DNA of 64,000 bases from Streblospio benedicti (lineage: Eukaryota > Annelida > Polychaeta > Spionida > Spionidae), in NCBI GenBank assembly GCA_019095985.1, contig CM032666.1, forward strand, positions 8,491,543-8,555,542, in the 5' to 3' direction. Made by a program: the position numbers and the translations under genes. Below, in pieces: positions 1 to 13,000 of the stretch. The notes beneath the pieces were generated by a model, which saw nothing but the letters and a program-made list of their open reading frames with translations, ran no database searches and had not been told where the DNA came from. The first letter of the stretch is position 1; the number at the start of each line of letters is the position of its first letter.

Positions 1-500
1 AAATTGGAAACAAATTTAAACCCCCAAAAAAACAATAAAATGTTAAAACCCCTAGCGATTGATTTGCAAAGAATAAAAATGAACTTATTTTTACAATAAA
101 AAATTTTGGGGGGAAAAAAACCTTATAATTCTTCCCCGGGAAAAAGTTTTTTGGGTTTGCAATACAAATACTGTTTAAATCAGAATAATAATTCATTTCC
201 CCCAATAAAATATTTTTTGGGGTTTTGGGAATATGGATTTTCTTGGTGTTAATTTTAAAACAAAAAGTTCAGAATGTGTTTAAAAACCAAAAATTGAAAA
301 AAAATACCCCGGGGTATACCTAAATTGGAAAAAATTTAAAAAAAATTGACCCCCCCAAATTTTGTGGGAGACATACTAATAAACTCAACATAATCAACAT
401 AAAATCTAATACTAATACAACATACAAACATACTAAAAAAACATAAAAAAAAAAAAAAATTTTTTTAAAAACCCAAATTAAACCAAAAAAAAATCCTTCC
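1..500. other. Homopolymer-rich low-complexity stretch, possible assembly fault
   Basis: Nearly the whole stretch is built from runs of 3 to 13 identical bases (A, T, C and G alike), for example a long A run followed by a T run near 450-467, with very few mixed-sequence stretches. This texture changes to ordinary sequence at about 490-500. It looks like an uncorrected long-read end or a collapsed low-quality contig edge rather than a biological repeat. No gene is seen. Confidence 0.5.
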
Positions 501-2577
501 GAAGATTGATTTCAACACATTGCCACAATATTTCAAACTGGGAGCGGCTCACATTTATGTTATAATGTTGACCCTGGTTGGACAATTGAAAACAAGCGTT
601 CAAATCGACTCAGTTCATTAATGTTTACCACAGAAACCTACGCCCGAGCGTGTGCCAGTAATGATCGTGGTCGGTGGTCGGGCGTACGTCGTCAAGAGTT
701 GGCCTTGAGTTGACCACGAGAAGTACGTCAAAACAGCCACCTTCGGCCGACCGCACGAACCGTATGGTGCAGCTTATGGACATCATCAAGAGATTGTTCA
801 TCAAAAGCGAATGGACAACTGGCAAGGTTAACGAGCGTGTTTACTGTCGATGAATAGCAATCTAATGAGGATGCTGTATTGGTATCTCTTTGCCGCAAAC
901 TACTGATTAAAACGAGGATAATTTGGTGGGCGGAGCTGCAAGAGATGCGGTGAAATGACGCATGCTGACTGTAACGTCGATTGTCCAGCTGGGTACAGTA
1001 TGCATATTGGCGGGCTTGGTTAGAAATATGAAAGCGTCTTGTAAAAAGAGCCGGGAATTCATGGATCAGGGAGGCATAGGCAGATCCAGAGTGGGTGCAG
1101 GTTTTTTTGTGTTTTTGTGCATGTCCGCTCTCGATCGCGAGTATGAAAGCCTTAAGTGCGCCCCATCTTCCACCTCCTCCACTAACCCCCCCGAAACTAA
1201 TGCTGCTGCCGCCGCCGCCGCCGCCGCAGGATGAACTGCGCTGTTTGTAACAACCGTCTGCCCCAATGATTATAATCTTAAATTCTACACACTTTCATGC
1301 ACGAGGAGCTCTCTTGTTTCGTGCACTGTATTCAGAATGAACTTCCAAGATCTGGCCTCTGTCAATTGAAGGGTTAGGCACCTAGATTCAACAAATAACC
1401 GATTTTTATGAGGAGTGTTTTCACCACAGAGGACACGTGATAGTGTGCGATGATAACGGCGTGGTTATCGTTGCTATCGTTGTATATGCCGCTCTACACT
1501 TTCCTTACACTGTGACTCTGTGGTATTTGCAAACCATGCAACCTTTGTAACCGAGAATATGTAAATGTGCAAGGTTAATAGTCAGTAATATTTTAGACGA
1601 CCTTACATTTATGCCTCAGTAAATCATTGGCGTTGCTGCCAATGCATTATTTTCTTCTCAATTCAGTGCAATTGTACCGTAAGCAGAGGGCACGGCACCC
1701 GCGTCTGTAGTCTGTAGCACATATCATGTGTAAAAACTTTTAAGACGACCATTGTGCTTATCACCCACAGTGACCTCCAACCTCCAGACCTGACGCAACA
1801 CGAATACTCGCACACACGCACGCGCACTCACACGCACTATTGTTTGTCAGTCAATTGTTTGGTATAAATAGATTTCTTTAATGATTCATGACGCGAATTT
1901 GCGCACACTAACTCGATGCAATTTTTTTTGTCAAAACAGAACTGCGTTTTGCAGACCAACTTCATTCACATGTACAAACAACTTCTATAAAATAGCCATA
2001 TACTGTCACTTAACATGCTCAAGTACACGATTCAGATAGGAAATAGGTGCAATAACAAAAATCAAAGTGCCTAAAATAAGATATTGACAGATTATGTACA
2101 AGCATTTGCCGTGAATGGTGAACATAAAAACTATCAAATTACCAAATTGTGAAAAACAATATGATAACCGCGCTTCTGTACATTCTATTGCTTGTCCGAC
2201 TCATCACTTTGTTAAGATAATAGCTCATCGGGGGCATAAATAACACAGTGGAATGATAGGATTGATATCGAAACATTTTTTACAATTAAGCTGGACGTTT
2301 ATATGTTTTTTGACGGTTTTATCGGTACAAGTTTTTTTTAATTACATTTGAAACATACCAGAAACAAGTCTAAAACATATCTTCAATCTAACACTTGATA
2401 TATTTTTGTTTATCATGTTATTTGTTTTGTGAAATGCTTTTAATTACCTAAATGGCAGAATATAGGATACTTAACATTCCCTTCCTCGTGAATATCGTGG
2501 GTTCGATCCCAAGTCCATGCTATACGTTTAGCTGATAATAGGTGGTGAGCAAACACTGCTCCGTAGTCCACCGGGGT
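501..2577. other. No gene recognised; short GCC tract and CA-rich patch
   Basis: Only short open frames occur here and none resembles a known protein. A (GCC)n tract lies at about 1201-1229 and produces artificial poly-Ala frames on both strands. A CA/CG-rich patch lies at about 1808-1838. The tRNA-like head at 2452-2510 is listed separately. Confidence 0.6.
2452..2510 (+). repeat. tRNA-like SINE head (weak)
   Basis: A good pol III B-box, GGTTCGATCCC, lies at about 2500. A loose A-box-like TGGCAGAATA lies roughly 48 bases upstream, the spacing of a tRNA gene. The flanks do not form a clear acceptor stem, so this is more likely a tRNA-derived SINE fragment than a working tRNA gene. It lies just upstream of the MITE at 2581. 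Confidence 0.3.
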
Positions 2578-2580
2578 TAA

Positions 2581-2919
2581 GGGACGGTGCAATATTTAAC
2601 TGTCGGGGGGACCGGTGCGTATCGAAAAACTTGTCTGAAAAAAGGTCTTGTCCCCTGCTGATGTGGTGAAAAAAAAAACTGGTGTCCCATGACCTCTATT
2701 CATAAAAAAGTCTGCGTCCCCTCCCATGAATATTCGCGTGATTAATTTGTACCGATTCGTTCACGTTGAGGTGGGATTTCAGCAGCTGAAAAAAGTACAT
2801 GTCCCATGCCCAACGAGAATTAAAAATCATCCGGTCCCCCTACTTTGCACCTTGAAAAAAGTACCTGTTCCCCTACCAAATGCACCGGTCTCCCTTCCTG
2901 GTAAATATTGCACCGTCCC
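2581..2919. mobile_element. PIF/Harbinger-like MITE, 339 bp
   Basis: The left end reads GGGACGGTGCAATATTTA and the right end is its reverse complement. The inverted repeat continues imperfectly to a shared ACCGGTGC. It is flanked on both sides by TAA (2578-2580 and 2920-2922). A 3-bp TAA/TTA target duplication with GGG-starting ends is the hallmark of PIF/Harbinger transposons. There is no transposase inside, so it is non-autonomous. The sequence was read directly; the family call rests on target duplication and end bases only. Confidence 0.7.
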
Positions 2920-2922
2920 TAA

Positions 2923-3944
2923 ATATGTACATGCAATTGCGGATCCGGCAAAAGGCCTACTTACATAGGTTAAGATATTTGGTTGGAGTACCACCACGGA
3001 CCGGCACGGTTTATTTCGTCACGGAATTGACACCAGATGTCTACGTTGATCTGGTATGAATGCTAGCAAGCCACATAATAATGCTCGGATCTGCCGTCAC
3101 CGATAATTGGAGCAAACTCGGTCGTGCTCGGTTTCTTAATCGTCACAGCTGCACTGTGTGTTGACTCAGAATCAACGTTTCGCCAACGTATATCTCTTGT
3201 AATGTTAGACGTGGGTTTCTTGCATGAAAAATGGCTGAGTGTACATTGAACATGAACACAAAGCATTGAAAATAACGGATGATCGTGAAGTACGTCATTA
3301 AAGATAGTTACTTGTTGCATATAATTAAAGTTCATCATAATGCAAACTTAAACGCCCCAATTAGATGCTCAGTAAAACTGTCATGTACCACCACCTTAAG
3401 TAGTCTAAATACAACTACACACATTTACAGTTTTAGACCACCATCCATACTAGACCAATAACCCATGGACGCAATCGTCACGGAATGACCCTGCAGAAAG
3501 ACTTTGCACATGCAGACTATAATTGGTAGCAGTATTTACGTTTCCTCTAAGACTGAAGCATCACACTGAGCCGTGCCATTTCCAATCAAAGATTTTCAAC
3601 ACCGTGTTCTTTGATACACACGGTTTGATAGCTATCAAAGTTAGTTTTAACGTGTTTTATTCTCGGTTGGGGGCGACCACATGAAGCTATACGGGTAATT
3701 GAATTGTTTTCTTTGTGGTTCAGAAGAAACTGTATACACCATGACCTGGTCAAGCTGTTAAGATTATAGAGTCTGGTATCCGTAGTTTTCAGTGATAACC
3801 TTCAGGGATTTAAATCAAGCATTTAAACACTTAATATGGTCACACGCACAGCATGTAGCGGTATAAGTACATGTATGAACGAACCTCATATGCATTGACA
3901 ACAAAAACGTTTGAAAAAACTAGCAAAATGTTCCGGGGTACAGA
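2923..3944. other. No feature recognised
   Basis: Short open frames only, none resembling a known protein, and no repeat structure noticed. Confidence 0.5.
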
Positions 3945-3948
3945 TTAA

Positions 3949-5402
3949 GGGGGAAGCCTAGAACATTGTTTTACATTTCTAATTTTTAGTTGATATAGAT
4001 GATTTTTATAAACATTGGTGTAACATGATTTAAGATTTTTTCTCATTTTTTTTCAGAAGTGAAATTAAAAAAAAAGTTTTTAAAAGGCATTTTTTGTGAA
4101 ATAATGACCACATCTTTAGGTACATATACCGAACCAATGATGGAGGGTCATTAGATAGAAACACATCTCTTGTATAGAGGAGATATTTCTTTAAATCGCC
4201 CCAGCCTTAGAATTTTTAAATATATCCTTTTAATGCAAAAATAGTAATTTCAAATATGATTCTAGCTTTTATGACAGATTTTACAAAATGGCCTTTCCAC
4301 AGCTCATTAGTAGTTCATTATGTGTTTGAATATTCATGAAGGAGGTTCCGGACTACTTTTGGCTCCAGAAAACATCACATCACATTGATGAAAGAATATA
4401 ACAAAATTATATCAATCATGAAAAGTTGATTCAAGGAACAAGCACATATCTTTAACTTTGTTTAGTATGTAAAGAGCAATAAAAAATGGAGGATGATAAT
4501 AATCAAACCCAAACAGATCGTCAGACAAACCAATATGTGATACTGTGAAATGTTGGTAGCCTCACATTAGACTTTATTGATGCCTCACTGCACTCTTGGA
4601 ATTACAGTCATTCCCCTATTGAAAGGGATTATGAAAGTCATTAAGAAGTACAAGGAAATACAGTAGAACCTATCCTTTGTGGAGACCTTTTTCAAATAAT
4701 GAAAATTGTCCATGTAAGGCAGATGTCCTGAACAGAGAGGTTCTCAATATGACACTGAAGTAATTGGAGAAGAGAAATGTGTCCATACAATATGGGTCTC
4801 CTAAATATAGAGGTGCTTACATAGACAGGTTTCACTGTACATCGGACCTCATTTCAACAGGATTACTGCGTATCAATTTCATGATATTTGATGATTTCAA
4901 GAAATTGCATAAATAGTTTTCTGTAGAATTAACATTCTATAAAAAGAAGTGGTAGATACAGTTATAATTCAATCAATGGAATAAGCATCTTCGTTGAGTC
5001 AACAGTTTACAAATGGATTGACAACATTGGATTATGGCATAAACTTGGTAAAATCTTGTACCTATTGTAATATTGTTCATGACAGAAGAAAACACATTCT
5101 CAAATATGGATGTTAGAAATTTTCATCAATTGCTTGAATACAAGGCCACAAAATGAAAAAAGAAGGCTGGGGCGACGTTGATAAATAATCTAAGTTAGAA
5201 CCACAGGATTTACAGAAGTGACATGTGGCTGACTGTTTTTATTTATGTACCTAAAGATATGCCTATATTTCTGAACATTTTGTGTTTAAAAAATATTAAA
5301 ATTTAATGTGGTGGGGCTATTTTTTGGAAATGAATTAAGTAAAAATGATGATTATGAGATCCCCCCCCCCCCTAATTGATGAAAATGTATTAGGCTTCCC
5401 TC
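3949..5402. mobile_element. TTAA-flanked long-TIR foldback element (Kolobok/piggyBac-type target), non-autonomous
   Basis: The ends read GGGGGAAGCCTA on the left and the near-reverse complement TAGGCTTCCCTC on the right. TTAA flanks both sides (3945-3948 and 5403-5406). Inverted pairing continues inward. A CTTTAGGTACAT segment near 4115 matches ATGTACCTAAAG near 5246, and CGCCCCAGCC near 4197 matches GGCTGGGGCG near 5166, so the inverted repeats are over 200 bp although imperfect. No transposase frame is present. TTAA target duplications occur in Kolobok and piggyBac families; long inverted repeats favour Kolobok, but this is not certain. A second, TA-flanked MITE (4661-4837) sits inside it, so this element is the older of the two. 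Confidence 0.6.
4661..4837. mobile_element. TA-flanked MITE nested in the TTAA element
   Basis: The left end CAGTAGAACCT and the right end AGGTTTCACTG are imperfect inverted repeats, flanked by TA on both sides (4659-4660 and 4838-4839). A TA target duplication with CAGTRGAACC ends fits the Tc1/mariner/pogo superfamily. It is 177 bp with no coding capacity. A related copy appears at 45482-45632. Confidence 0.55.
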
Positions 5403-5406
5403 TTAA

Positions 5407-8400
5407 ACTGGACTGGAAGTAGTTAGTTATGTACCGATGTACAGCACGTATATGACTATATCGGCGTATAAACTTGTTATTTTGTGTGTGAGCGAGAGGG
5501 ACTGTTATTATTTTCATGATTCTTTTGTCTGCATAAAGTTGACTCAAAGTTCTACTTTCCATGCATCATCATCAATGATTCTGCCAAGAAGGTATAATTT
5601 GAACCATACTATAATAGAATTACAAAAATGCAAAGGTGAGACCCCGTTATCACAGGCAGTCCACAAGTTTGCTGCTGGTTCTCAGGAAGCCTTCCATAGC
5701 ATGCAGTAACAAACGATGGTCTATAAAAGCACACGTGCAAACGCAGCGACATACATGCGTGCTTTGCTTGAGCTATTTTGCCTACTTTTGCTATGTAATA
5801 TGTATAACGTCGGGACTTATGCTCTTTATTTTTATTATGCTATGCAGAGCTTCGCTAATCCCTGCTGCACAGCAGAAGACGGGGTTTCTATGAAACATTA
5901 CAAACCTCATGCTCAGATGTCGGCAACATGCCGAAAAGCTTAAGTTAGCAGAAATAGGTGAACCATCACATTGTAACAGAACAATCAAGACTAAACCGGT
6001 GCAATCGCTGGGAGTGGATTATGTGCACTTCTCGTGTTGAGGGTGTTGGTGGTGGCTGCAATATCCCCGTAATATCACATCAATTATAAATATAAGCAGC
6101 TGCATGATGATAGCTTTAATAGCAGCCCCCTGACACGTTCAACCCACCCCAATCTCCCCGATCGTTATTGAAAGAAACAAACTATTCAACTGTTTTGAAT
6201 GTGAATTGAAAACAAAATTATTGACAACTTTCTCAACGGTATCTCAGTTGTACTTATATTTTATTGATAAAACAAATAAAAATAAATTACTCCAATACAA
6301 GCACAAAGAAGCCGGTAGCTCGGTATGCAAGACACAAACACGCCTGGTAGTAGGCCCTACTGTAGGGAAAACGAAACTACCCACAGATGGAACATCATTC
6401 ATTACAATCAACAAACCGCACACGAGACATGTAATTCATTATGAAGTCAACCACATCCTCAATGCTCTACGAAAGACACTAAATATGCCTTTGAAACTGA
6501 TAATCTTGGCACTAATCCGTAAAATGGTAGCAATATCTACGAGCATCAAAAAGACAACACGCAGACGAAGAATATATTATCAAAAATAGGACTTCTGATA
6601 GATAACACGGTAATCATAATCGTGCGCATCCTGATATTGGACTCCTTTTGAAGGTATTATGCATTCTAACGTGTGTTGAATTGCAAAATCATGAGGAAAC
6701 TGGTCAGAGAAATTTGGGGATGCTGTAGAAAACTCTTTCAGATCAGTCTATCAGCGGTCCAGTTTGCTTCGGGAGTGAGCTGAATTACTTAAATTCAAAT
6801 CTTTGATTTCTTTTTACAGAAAATACATTTACCTGAAGCCTATAGGTGGATCAAATTTCCAGTCGTGTTCCAACAATATAGAGAAACGTGCGGTAAGTTA
6901 ACTGCATATGATACTCAATTCTATTTACGTTTGATCCATCGTTGATGCAAATAAAACACTCGAAACTAGTTCTATAATAATGCCCTGCAGTTCTTATAAC
7001 CGACCCGCACCTTTGATGGCGAGTGTGGAAAAGTCGTCTGACTGAGCGCATCGAGAGCAAGGCAGGAATTCGTGACGGGTTTCCGGGTGTTCCTGCAGTG
7101 ACGCTTGAAGTGCGCACCGTGCAAGTAAGGCAAACCCCTTTCATCGCAGGTTGCCAAGCTGCACATCTGGTTGTAATTTATTAAAAGGTGGCAACAAAAA
7201 CACAGCGTTGAACTGCGGCTTTTACCTGCGACACAGCCAGATATCGTTGCTTTGGAACAGCAGTTCAACAGGGTGTATTGCAGTACCCGGCACAGAGGAG
7301 CAAATATATCAAAAGTGGGATTTGATTTTCACCGAAATTCTTCATAGTTACTCTCATCTTGATTTCGATTATGTTTGTAATATGTTTTATGTTCATTTTT
7401 TATTTACTGTTTGCTATTCTAAAATTCGTTTAAACTGTAATGTTCATACTTGATAAATGTATGTGCATGCACTAATGAATAGTATTTATGCGATTTTAAA
7501 AATACGCACATTTTTGGAAAAATTCAATTTCAGCGCTATCAAAAGGTATTTGTATTTAAAGACGGACACTATAAACAAAGGCACAATTTCAATTTAATAC
7601 ATTTATTTCATGTTTTAAATAGCAATATAATTTACAATATGATAAGGCACGGCAATGGCAATGTTATTGACGTTGGAAATCATAGATACCTGTAGGGAAT
7701 TTTATTATGACAGCTTATTACGTTACACATTGACTTAAGTCGTAACCTTAGTTCAATATTTTTACACGTAGATCCTTGAATATCTCCGACAGCTATTGTA
7801 CAATAATTTGATAAACACACGAGCTAAAATACTGCCCAAAATTGTAGCAAAAGACATTACACGGTTATAGTAAATGTAGTAGCTACTCTATATGATTGTA
7901 GTAAGCACTGGCTTCTTGTTGTTTTAGTTCTTCTTTCTCATCATGCTCATAGAAATGTGAAGCGTGTGATTATAGTCCATTTGACAAAGCGTTTTGTACT
8001 CACCGCGTTTGCAACGAACCGTGGAGAACTTTTGGTGTGGCTGATAACCATAATGGATAACACACCTTTGAACAGCAGACAAATTCTTGTTTTACATGAT
8101 AATATTTTCAGAAGATGACATTCCTCAACTGGACTACATTATGATTATAACATTAATATGATAACTCCACGCGCGAACAGGACTATTACATTATTTAATT
8201 TTCTTTGCTTTACTGCGTTGGCGTACTTAAGTTTTAGAATTATTCGTAGTTTTTACATTGACATTTATTTACAGAAAGTGTGAATACCTCTGCGCGGCTC
8301 CCTAATTATTATAGCGCCCTCTTTAAGATAGGTAAAAAGAAGTTTTACATGATAAATGTCCTCATAACTTTATTACGTCATATACTATTTCAAATGTACA

Positions 8401-9527
8401 TGTATGTACTTTTGTGTCCAACCATGATCTAATTAAGAACTAATTTAAAGAATACAAACAAACAGCATTGATTTAGATCTACCACGATACACGCACATAC
8501 TCTGAGAGTTTTTCTATAATCACTAATATTTGACACTCCAGATCATATGAACACTAGTATGGCACCAGCTAAATAAATACTTAGTATATCTACCACGCAC
8601 ACGTGTTTGATTCAATCATTTGATCTATAACACCAAAACAAGTCCACTTGTTTGTAACATAAAAACTTTACATTTTCCTTTATAGTGAATGACCACACCC
8701 ACTCTATAGGCCCGGTTACAAAAATCATTTACGAAATCATTTACGGGATGAATATTTTTATGATGTGGGGATCGGCATAAATTATAATCAGTAGAAAACT
8801 TATTATATGCATCATTACAAGCTATATGTATTTGATAATTTGAGATCATACATAGAAAGAAACAAAAGAAATTAAATCTTAATACTTTTCAGTTGGCAAG
8901 TGGAAAGTTTTCAAACATACTAAATCTCATCTACATCGCTATTAAATCTGCATATCTATCAATTCATATGTACCAGTTCAAATCAAAATAAATAAAACTT
9001 AAAAACTTCATCTAAACAATAGCACGCTATAAATATATACATTCTGGCTAGCAGATGGTAAACTAAAAAGATACTTTCTCCCCTTCATTCATGAAATATC
9101 CATCCTCCTAAACATACATTTGCACATAGATTCTTCAAAATTCACACTATGCCATTCTGGGAATAGCATGTCCAAAAGTTAAAACATTTGACGTATATTC
9201 AATAGCATAGTTTACCGGCTCTGTCTATGTATGTGATTCTGTTCTACATATTCACCAATATTGATAAAATCTACAAGTAAGTTGCACGAACTCTTATTTA
9301 CAGCCAATATAATTAAACTATCACCACCCACTAACAAAACTTTCCACCAGTCGTCATATGCATCCATCTACTTAGTATTCACACTCCGTACAGACAAGTT
9401 AAGTTTAGTTTGTTTCAGTACTTGTGTTAAACCATACAAGCACTGGTACCCACATTGCGCCACTTTATAGTAGTCCTTTCTATGTTCTAATCAATCATAT
9501 CTTCCAAACATGTAAATGGCGCTTGCT
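5407..9527. other. No gene recognised; downstream flank of the MyoD gene
   Basis: AT-rich sequence with short open frames only. The longest, 127 codons at 6206-6589 on the plus strand, has no recognisable domain and sits in AT-rich DNA where such lengths arise by chance. Minus-strand AATAAA hexamers near 8264-8269 and 7602-7607 could serve as poly(A) signals for the MyoD transcript, giving a 3' UTR of about 1.5 or 2.1 kb. That use is inferred from position only. Confidence 0.4.
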
Positions 9528-9529
9528 AC

Positions 9530-9585
<56 letters not shown>

Positions 9586-9590
9586 CTTCT
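9528..9590. repeat. CTG/CAG microsatellite in the MyoD 3' UTR region
   Basis: A nearly pure run of CTG triplets, interrupted once early by TTG. On the minus strand it is a CAG tract beginning about 130 bases beyond the MyoD stop codon, so it probably lies in the 3' UTR. Long plus-strand frames across it (9424-9615 and 9516-10007) are artefacts of the repeat. Confidence 0.85.
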
Positions 9591-9721
9591 ACAGTCATGG
9601 CCGCTTCTGCTGTAGTAAGTTCAACACACGTGCCTACGCTACCCAACAGTCACTTGCAAGTAGAAGTGCAAGTTCCACAGCTCTACAGTCTACACGCACC
9701 CACACCCCAATATGACCAGTC

Positions 9722-9743
9722 TCACAATCCAGCGGATTCCCCT

Positions 9744-9808
<65 letters not shown>

Positions 9809-10020
9809 TTGTTGCACACTGAGGCTGTTCAGCATGCCCGTCGTGCTGGTCGAGCTGATGGCGTCTACGATGTTGGACAGACAGTCCAGGCTGGAGACGT
9901 TCGGCGTGGGGGCGCCACTGGTGGAGGGGGAGGCGACGCCGCCGCCGCCAACGTTGGACGATGATGTGTTGTTCATGGCGTTGTTGTTATTGTTGTTGTG
10001 GTGGTGATGATGGTCGTAAC
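9722..10020 (-). CDS. MyoD: MyoD coding exon 3 (His/Asn runs, helix III motif, polyGln)
   Basis: The acceptor is TTTTCAG at 10021 onward. It encodes [14 protein letters not shown], a Gly/Ser stretch, the diagnostic [15 protein letters not shown] helix, then 23 consecutive Gln (9814-9746, CAG with CAA interruptions near the 5' side) and PGESAGL before TGA. The His, Asn and Gln runs are all triplet-repeat derived. Confidence 0.92.
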
Positions 10021-13000
10021 CTGAAAACATAACAAAATATCATGACGTTATTGGTATGATAGCGCGTGTGTATTTTACGTCTACGTGTTTATATATTGGA
10101 AAGTGAGACAAACAAAACAAATAAAATAAATAACGAATGCAACAAATGTGGGAGAATGGGACTATGGGAGGATTTTTTTAAACAAAATAACAGAAAATGC
10201 ATTCATTCATAGGATTACCATTACAATCAATATCTCTATACCTATATTTTTCGGACGTGAATTCAACGAGGCAATATCATTAACAACCTGATTACATGTA
10301 CATAAAATATCATCATGTCAAACGTGATTTCAGCTGCAGGGTACCTCTTAAGAAGCAATCTATCTCTGACCTCCGCTGTAAAGCGAGCGTGACAAACCTA
10401 GCCAGAGCCCGTCCCCAAACCACATCCTGACCTGTCCCCCTGCCAAGCAAGCTCCATGTCCTACAATCGGGATCATCTCTGATCCAGTATCTGGTGTCCA
10501 CGCCCCATCAACAAAGTCCTAACGATCTCCAATCATTGCTAATACCTTAACTGGATTCACGTGGAGAATGATTAGCCGACATCACAGGTAGCGACTTAGA
10601 TGATACTTGTTCCGGATTAATGCATTATAGATACTGTTATTGCAACCATACTCAAGAGGTCATCAACTTGAAATGGCCCGATCTTTTTTGTTTTTCTTTC
10701 GTGATTAAGAAGTGAGAGAGTTTTTGTGTGGCAAGTAATGCTTGATGATTTTTTGGTGATAATCAAAGGTTGTTTCTATCTAAGAGATTAACGGTATCTA
10801 ACTGAGTACGCTTATTAATGATGTGATTTATGAAGTCTCGAGATGAAATAAAGTTTGGTGGACTTTTTGTAGTATAAAACCGAATATCATTAGTTGAGTA
10901 ACCGAAAAAAAGCCGTGCAAACCACATATCTTTTAGAGATTAAAAAAATCTTTCTCATTGCCACTTATATGTATTTCACATAAAGATCTAGCCTCTAGAT
11001 CTAGCCTCTATACGCTATAGATGACCTATGAATTTGCATTCATTTCGGTGAGCTTGCACTGTATGAACTGTTATATTACGTTGAATGCTAAGTACACTCA
11101 CTTTACCATGTTATAAACTGTACTAAAACAAGGGACTGCGGACGTGAATAGGTCCCGGGGTAGGTCTACGTTGAAATATTAGCTATAGCTCACGGCTATA
11201 AGTGTTGATTCCGTATACCCTTTCAACATTTTCATTCATGCTTTCCAAAGAAAGCATGACACATATAAACATTTCCAATCTTCAACTACGTACACTTACA
11301 AGCATGGAGTGCAAGTGATAGAATACCGGAGTGATGTAAAACCATTGAGATAATTTTGAACGCCAGACGATATAATGATCGAGTAAAATGCTGACATATT
11401 ATAGTCCGGCCCATTTGAAGTAAGACATCGGCGAGATTACTCCGCCACGGCGATCTCTACACCGGAGTTTGGCATTCTTAGTGCTAGTTGTGACAGCGCG
11501 TAATGGATAACTCCCGTAACCTGTAGACCGGCGTATCTTGACACAAATACCTTGGCCCCATGGCAAAGTCATAAAGCTCTAGCTAGCCGTCTTTAGCAGC
11601 TCTTCTAGATCACTCTAACTGTCCAGATTACAGCGCAATGATTGCCCAAGCCGCTACTATTAGCCCATCGAAGCTATGGTAATTATACACGCCAGGTATT
11701 TAGTTTGATAATTAAGCGAGTCGTTTCGTTGTTCGAGTGACAGAGTGCTAACTTTAGCAGAATGATGGCAGACAACAGCTGTGGCCGCCGCCGCCAATAT
11801 CTTGAAACTAGTCTCGTCTACCAGGCTACTTTCTGCCTGTCAGCTTTACATTCACGTGCAGTGAAAGTTTGGTGGTTCACAGCCGGACAGCCTTTGTTTA
11901 AGTGTTTTGGCGTACACATTCGATAATTTATGCATTCTATGCTAAATGTTTTTGTTTAAAAAATATCTATATGCTTATTTAGCTCTACCACATGTATATG
12001 GTATATTGTAGATCTATATATTTTAGCATTTCAAAATACAGAAAACTCCAATTTTTCTTTCATTTTAATCCTGTTACCACAGATAAGTTAAACAATCTGT
12101 TTAACTAATCTGTGCTGTTACACCAAAGACAAAATTTATTAAAAAAAAAAAAAAAAAAAAAAAACAAAACAAAAAAAACACGCCGCTACTGTATGAACTA
12201 TATTTGTACATGGATGGTGGTTTGCTTTGCAATTAGTGTTTTTGCTATATAATTGTAGCTATACGAGTAGAAAAGACATCTACTTCTTGCGAGACAGATA
12301 GACGATATATTGGTTGTCGAAACCCCGACGCGACACGCGAGGAAATAGACAAGTCATCATTCAACCTCCTTTCAATCCCGCCGTCACCTCTACATTCACG
12401 CCATTACCACGGGCGTGCGACAACGTGATGAACCGGAAGTTACATTCAGGAAGCAACTGTTCAACTCGTCAAAACAAAGCACTCGCGCACGTGATGCAAA
12501 AGAGATTCACAATAATAGAAAAAAAAAGAAAGAAAAAAAGAGAGAAAAATCTCTAGCACGGTACACAAAGAATTGTGGCCGCTCAAAGAAAATCATGTGG
12601 TTCAAACCCAAGTTTTATATGAGTTTTGCTAACCCATTATTCCCGTAAAAATAAAATGCACTAAACCATCCAGAGAGCCAGCCATGTACGGAGGTTTGAT
12701 TTATAGATTTACCTAATTAAATACTTGGTAGTCAGACTGATTACATTTATAGTCAATATGAATGCAGCTATAGTCATGTCAAGTTGGCTACCATGATTGT
12801 CAAATCTTGACCGACAGACTGTCGTATATATATACTAGTATATGATATAGATGCATGGTACATCTTCATTGATTAATATTTCAATATATACTAACCATTT
12901 GGGGTGTTGTGGAAGTTGTTCGGTCCTGCCATGCTGTAAGGGCTCATTTTGTCGTGGTAGAAGTTGCCATTCACCTGAAATGTAAAGACAATGGTAAATT

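Noticed and set aside
962-1266. Frames on both strands with poly-Ala from a GCC tract
   Set aside because: The only notable content is the triplet repeat; there is no domain, splice context or conserved text.
6206-6589. 127-codon plus-strand frame
   Set aside because: Low-complexity basic composition in AT-rich DNA, with no recognised motif and no splice or promoter context.
9424-10007. Plus-strand frames with long Leu, Ala and Cys runs
   Set aside because: They are readings of CTG repeats opposite the MyoD exon 3 and 3' UTR; the minus strand carries the conserved protein.
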